Positions 7,146 to 7,550 of a stretch of 7,550 nucleotides of DNA are shown piece by piece; the first letter of the stretch is position 1, and each line of letters opens with the position of its first letter. A model generated the notes under the pieces. That model was not told where the DNA came from. It made no database searches and worked only from the letters and a program-made list of their open reading frames with translations. This DNA comes from Chitinophagaceae bacterium (GTDB taxonomy: Bacteria > Bacteroidota > Bacteroidia > Chitinophagales > Chitinophagaceae): positions 1 through 7,550 of the forward strand of contig JANYEU010000089.1 in the NCBI GenBank assembly GCA_025362915.1, given 5' to 3'. Position numbers and translations under genes: made by a program.

Positions 7146-7290
7146 GACAACCAATTTTTCCTCAAAAACTCACTAAATGAAAATAATAGGTGTGTTTCCT
7201 CATGAGGAAAGTGGCATAAATTATCTAACAGGTGTGTTATTTCTCGAAATAAGTGACCTAAATCACAAAAAATGCAATTAAAATTTGCCA
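7146..7290. repeat. Array of about four imperfect ~42-bp hairpin repeats
   Basis: Hairpin cores lie at 7155-7168 (TTTTTCCTCAAAAA), 7195-7210 (TTTCCTCATGAGGAAA, perfect palindrome), 7237-7252 (TTATTTCTCGAAATAA, 7-bp arms) and 7274-7288 (GCAATTAAAATTTGC, imperfect). Centres are 41, 42 and ~37 bp apart. The two middle units share AGGTGTGTT before the core (7188 and 7230) and AAGTG plus a nearby TAAAT after it, while the cores differ yet remain self-complementary. The outer two units are weaker matches. The minus-strand translation shows a matching 14-residue periodicity (ITHLL, ETHLL). I read this as structured repeat DNA, not as a gene. Confidence 0.5.
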
Positions 7291-7309
7291 TAAAGTCACA
7301 GATAAAATG

Positions 7310-7350
7310 ATGTCTTAAAACCTATTTTTACGTCTGAAAAGACATTTTTT
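7310..7350 (+). terminator. Hairpin(s) with a run of six T, terminator-like
   Basis: GTCT 7332-7335 and AGAC 7340-7343 form a small hairpin with a GAAA loop, followed by six T at 7345-7350. The same AAGACAT (7339-7345) can instead pair over 7 bp with ATGTCTT at 7310-7316, so two exclusive folds are possible. It ends just before the proposed IS left end and may limit read-through into the element. The short stem makes this weak as a classical terminator. Confidence 0.3.
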
Positions 7351-7352
7351 AC

Positions 7353-7550
7353 TGTAAGGGAGTGTCATCTCCTGAAATAGCTTGTCAGCAAAATGGACAA
7401 AAAATGAGCAGATGGAAGCATCAAAAGTTGGGAATGTATACACTGTTAAGGTGTCGGAAAGTTTTGAATCATCGGGTAAATTAGGGGTTTATGAACCTAG
7501 TTTTCGCAGATGGTTGGTACGAGAATTATCGGAGGGTAGAATGAGCCCGG
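7353..7550 (+). mobile_element. Left end of an insertion sequence (IS3-like), cut by the window end
   Basis: A transposase-like gene starts at 7412. TGTAAGGGAGTG at 7353 onward is a plausible left terminus, since IS3-family ends start with TG and sit some tens of bp before orfA. The right end, the matching inverted repeat and the target duplication are outside the window, so the exact boundary is unproven. Confidence 0.45.
7412..7550 (+). CDS. Transposase OrfA-like helix-turn-helix protein, 3' end outside window
   Basis: ATG 7412 opens a frame with no stop to the window end, showing 46 residues. After a variable leader (MEASKVGNVYTVKVSESFES) it reads GKLGVYEPSFRRWLVRELSEGRMSP. The Y-x-x-S-F-R-R-x-L-V-x-E-L-x-x-G-R-M-S pattern matches the first helix of the helix-turn-helix in IS3/IS911-type OrfA and related transposase subunits, which bind the IS ends. 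OrfA is normally ~90-120 aa and is followed by an OrfB integrase joined by -1 frameshifting; both lie beyond the window. An ATG at 7405 in another frame runs 26 codons to a TAG and is not favoured. Assignment to IS3 rather than another HTH-type transposase is an inference from this short piece. Confidence 0.6.
   Translation, partial: MEASKVGNVYTVKVSESFESSGKLGVYEPSFRRWLVRELSEGRMSP

Noticed and set aside
7146..7290. CRISPR array
   Set aside because: Units are hairpins with variable cores and partly shared flanks; there are no identical direct repeats separated by unique spacers, and no cas genes.
7049..7291. 80-codon minus-strand ORF with His/Leu/Phe-rich product
   Set aside because: It is the translation of the ~42-bp hairpin repeats (14-residue periodicity), has low-complexity composition, and overlaps the start of the more protein-like 55-codon ORF.

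Overview
The window looks like a piece of a Bacteroidota chromosome, probably from a Chitinophagaceae-like or related soil or plant-associated lineage. The evidence is a C-terminal type IX secretion (T9SS) sorting domain on a pectin-degrading enzyme, low GC, little Shine-Dalgarno signal, and promoter-like TAnnTTTG elements. The lineage is inferred from protein style and was not checked against a database.

Left part (1-4726), + strand: a pectin-degradation pair. A 5'-truncated, very large secreted polysaccharide lyase of the pectate lyase (PL1-like) type carries a Ca-binding/TSP3-like motif, an Fn3-like domain, a long region with autotransporter-associated beta-strand repeats and a T9SS type A sorting domain. 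A strong intrinsic terminator separates it from a GH28 polygalacturonase with complete catalytic motifs. The lyase would cut homogalacturonan outside the cell or at its surface. The GH28 would trim the galacturonan or oligogalacturonide products, probably in the periplasm or on a membrane anchor. No SusC/SusD pair or regulator lies in the window, so this is at most the edge of a pectin utilisation locus.

Middle (4735-6051), - strand: a DEDDh (DnaQ-like) exonuclease fused to a GIY-YIG (UvrC N-terminal-like) nuclease, with a C-terminal domain I cannot name. It converges on the GH28 gene with only 8 bp between the stop codons.

Right part (6052-7550): an accessory, repeat-rich region. It holds a RelE/ParE-type toxin gene (- strand) whose upstream antitoxin reading frame seems to have lost its N-terminus, and two clusters of intergenic palindromes sharing a TTACAAA centre. 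It also holds a 55-codon - strand ORF whose start codon lies inside a strong hairpin, and an array of about four hairpins at ~42-bp spacing whose cores differ in sequence but stay self-complementary. Last comes the left end of an insertion sequence, with the N-terminus of an IS3-type OrfA-like helix-turn-helix protein running off the window.

The most unusual material is the non-coding repeat structure at 6200-7350, the probably broken antitoxin beside an intact toxin, and the hairpin-buried small ORF. No CRISPR array, tRNA or rRNA was seen.
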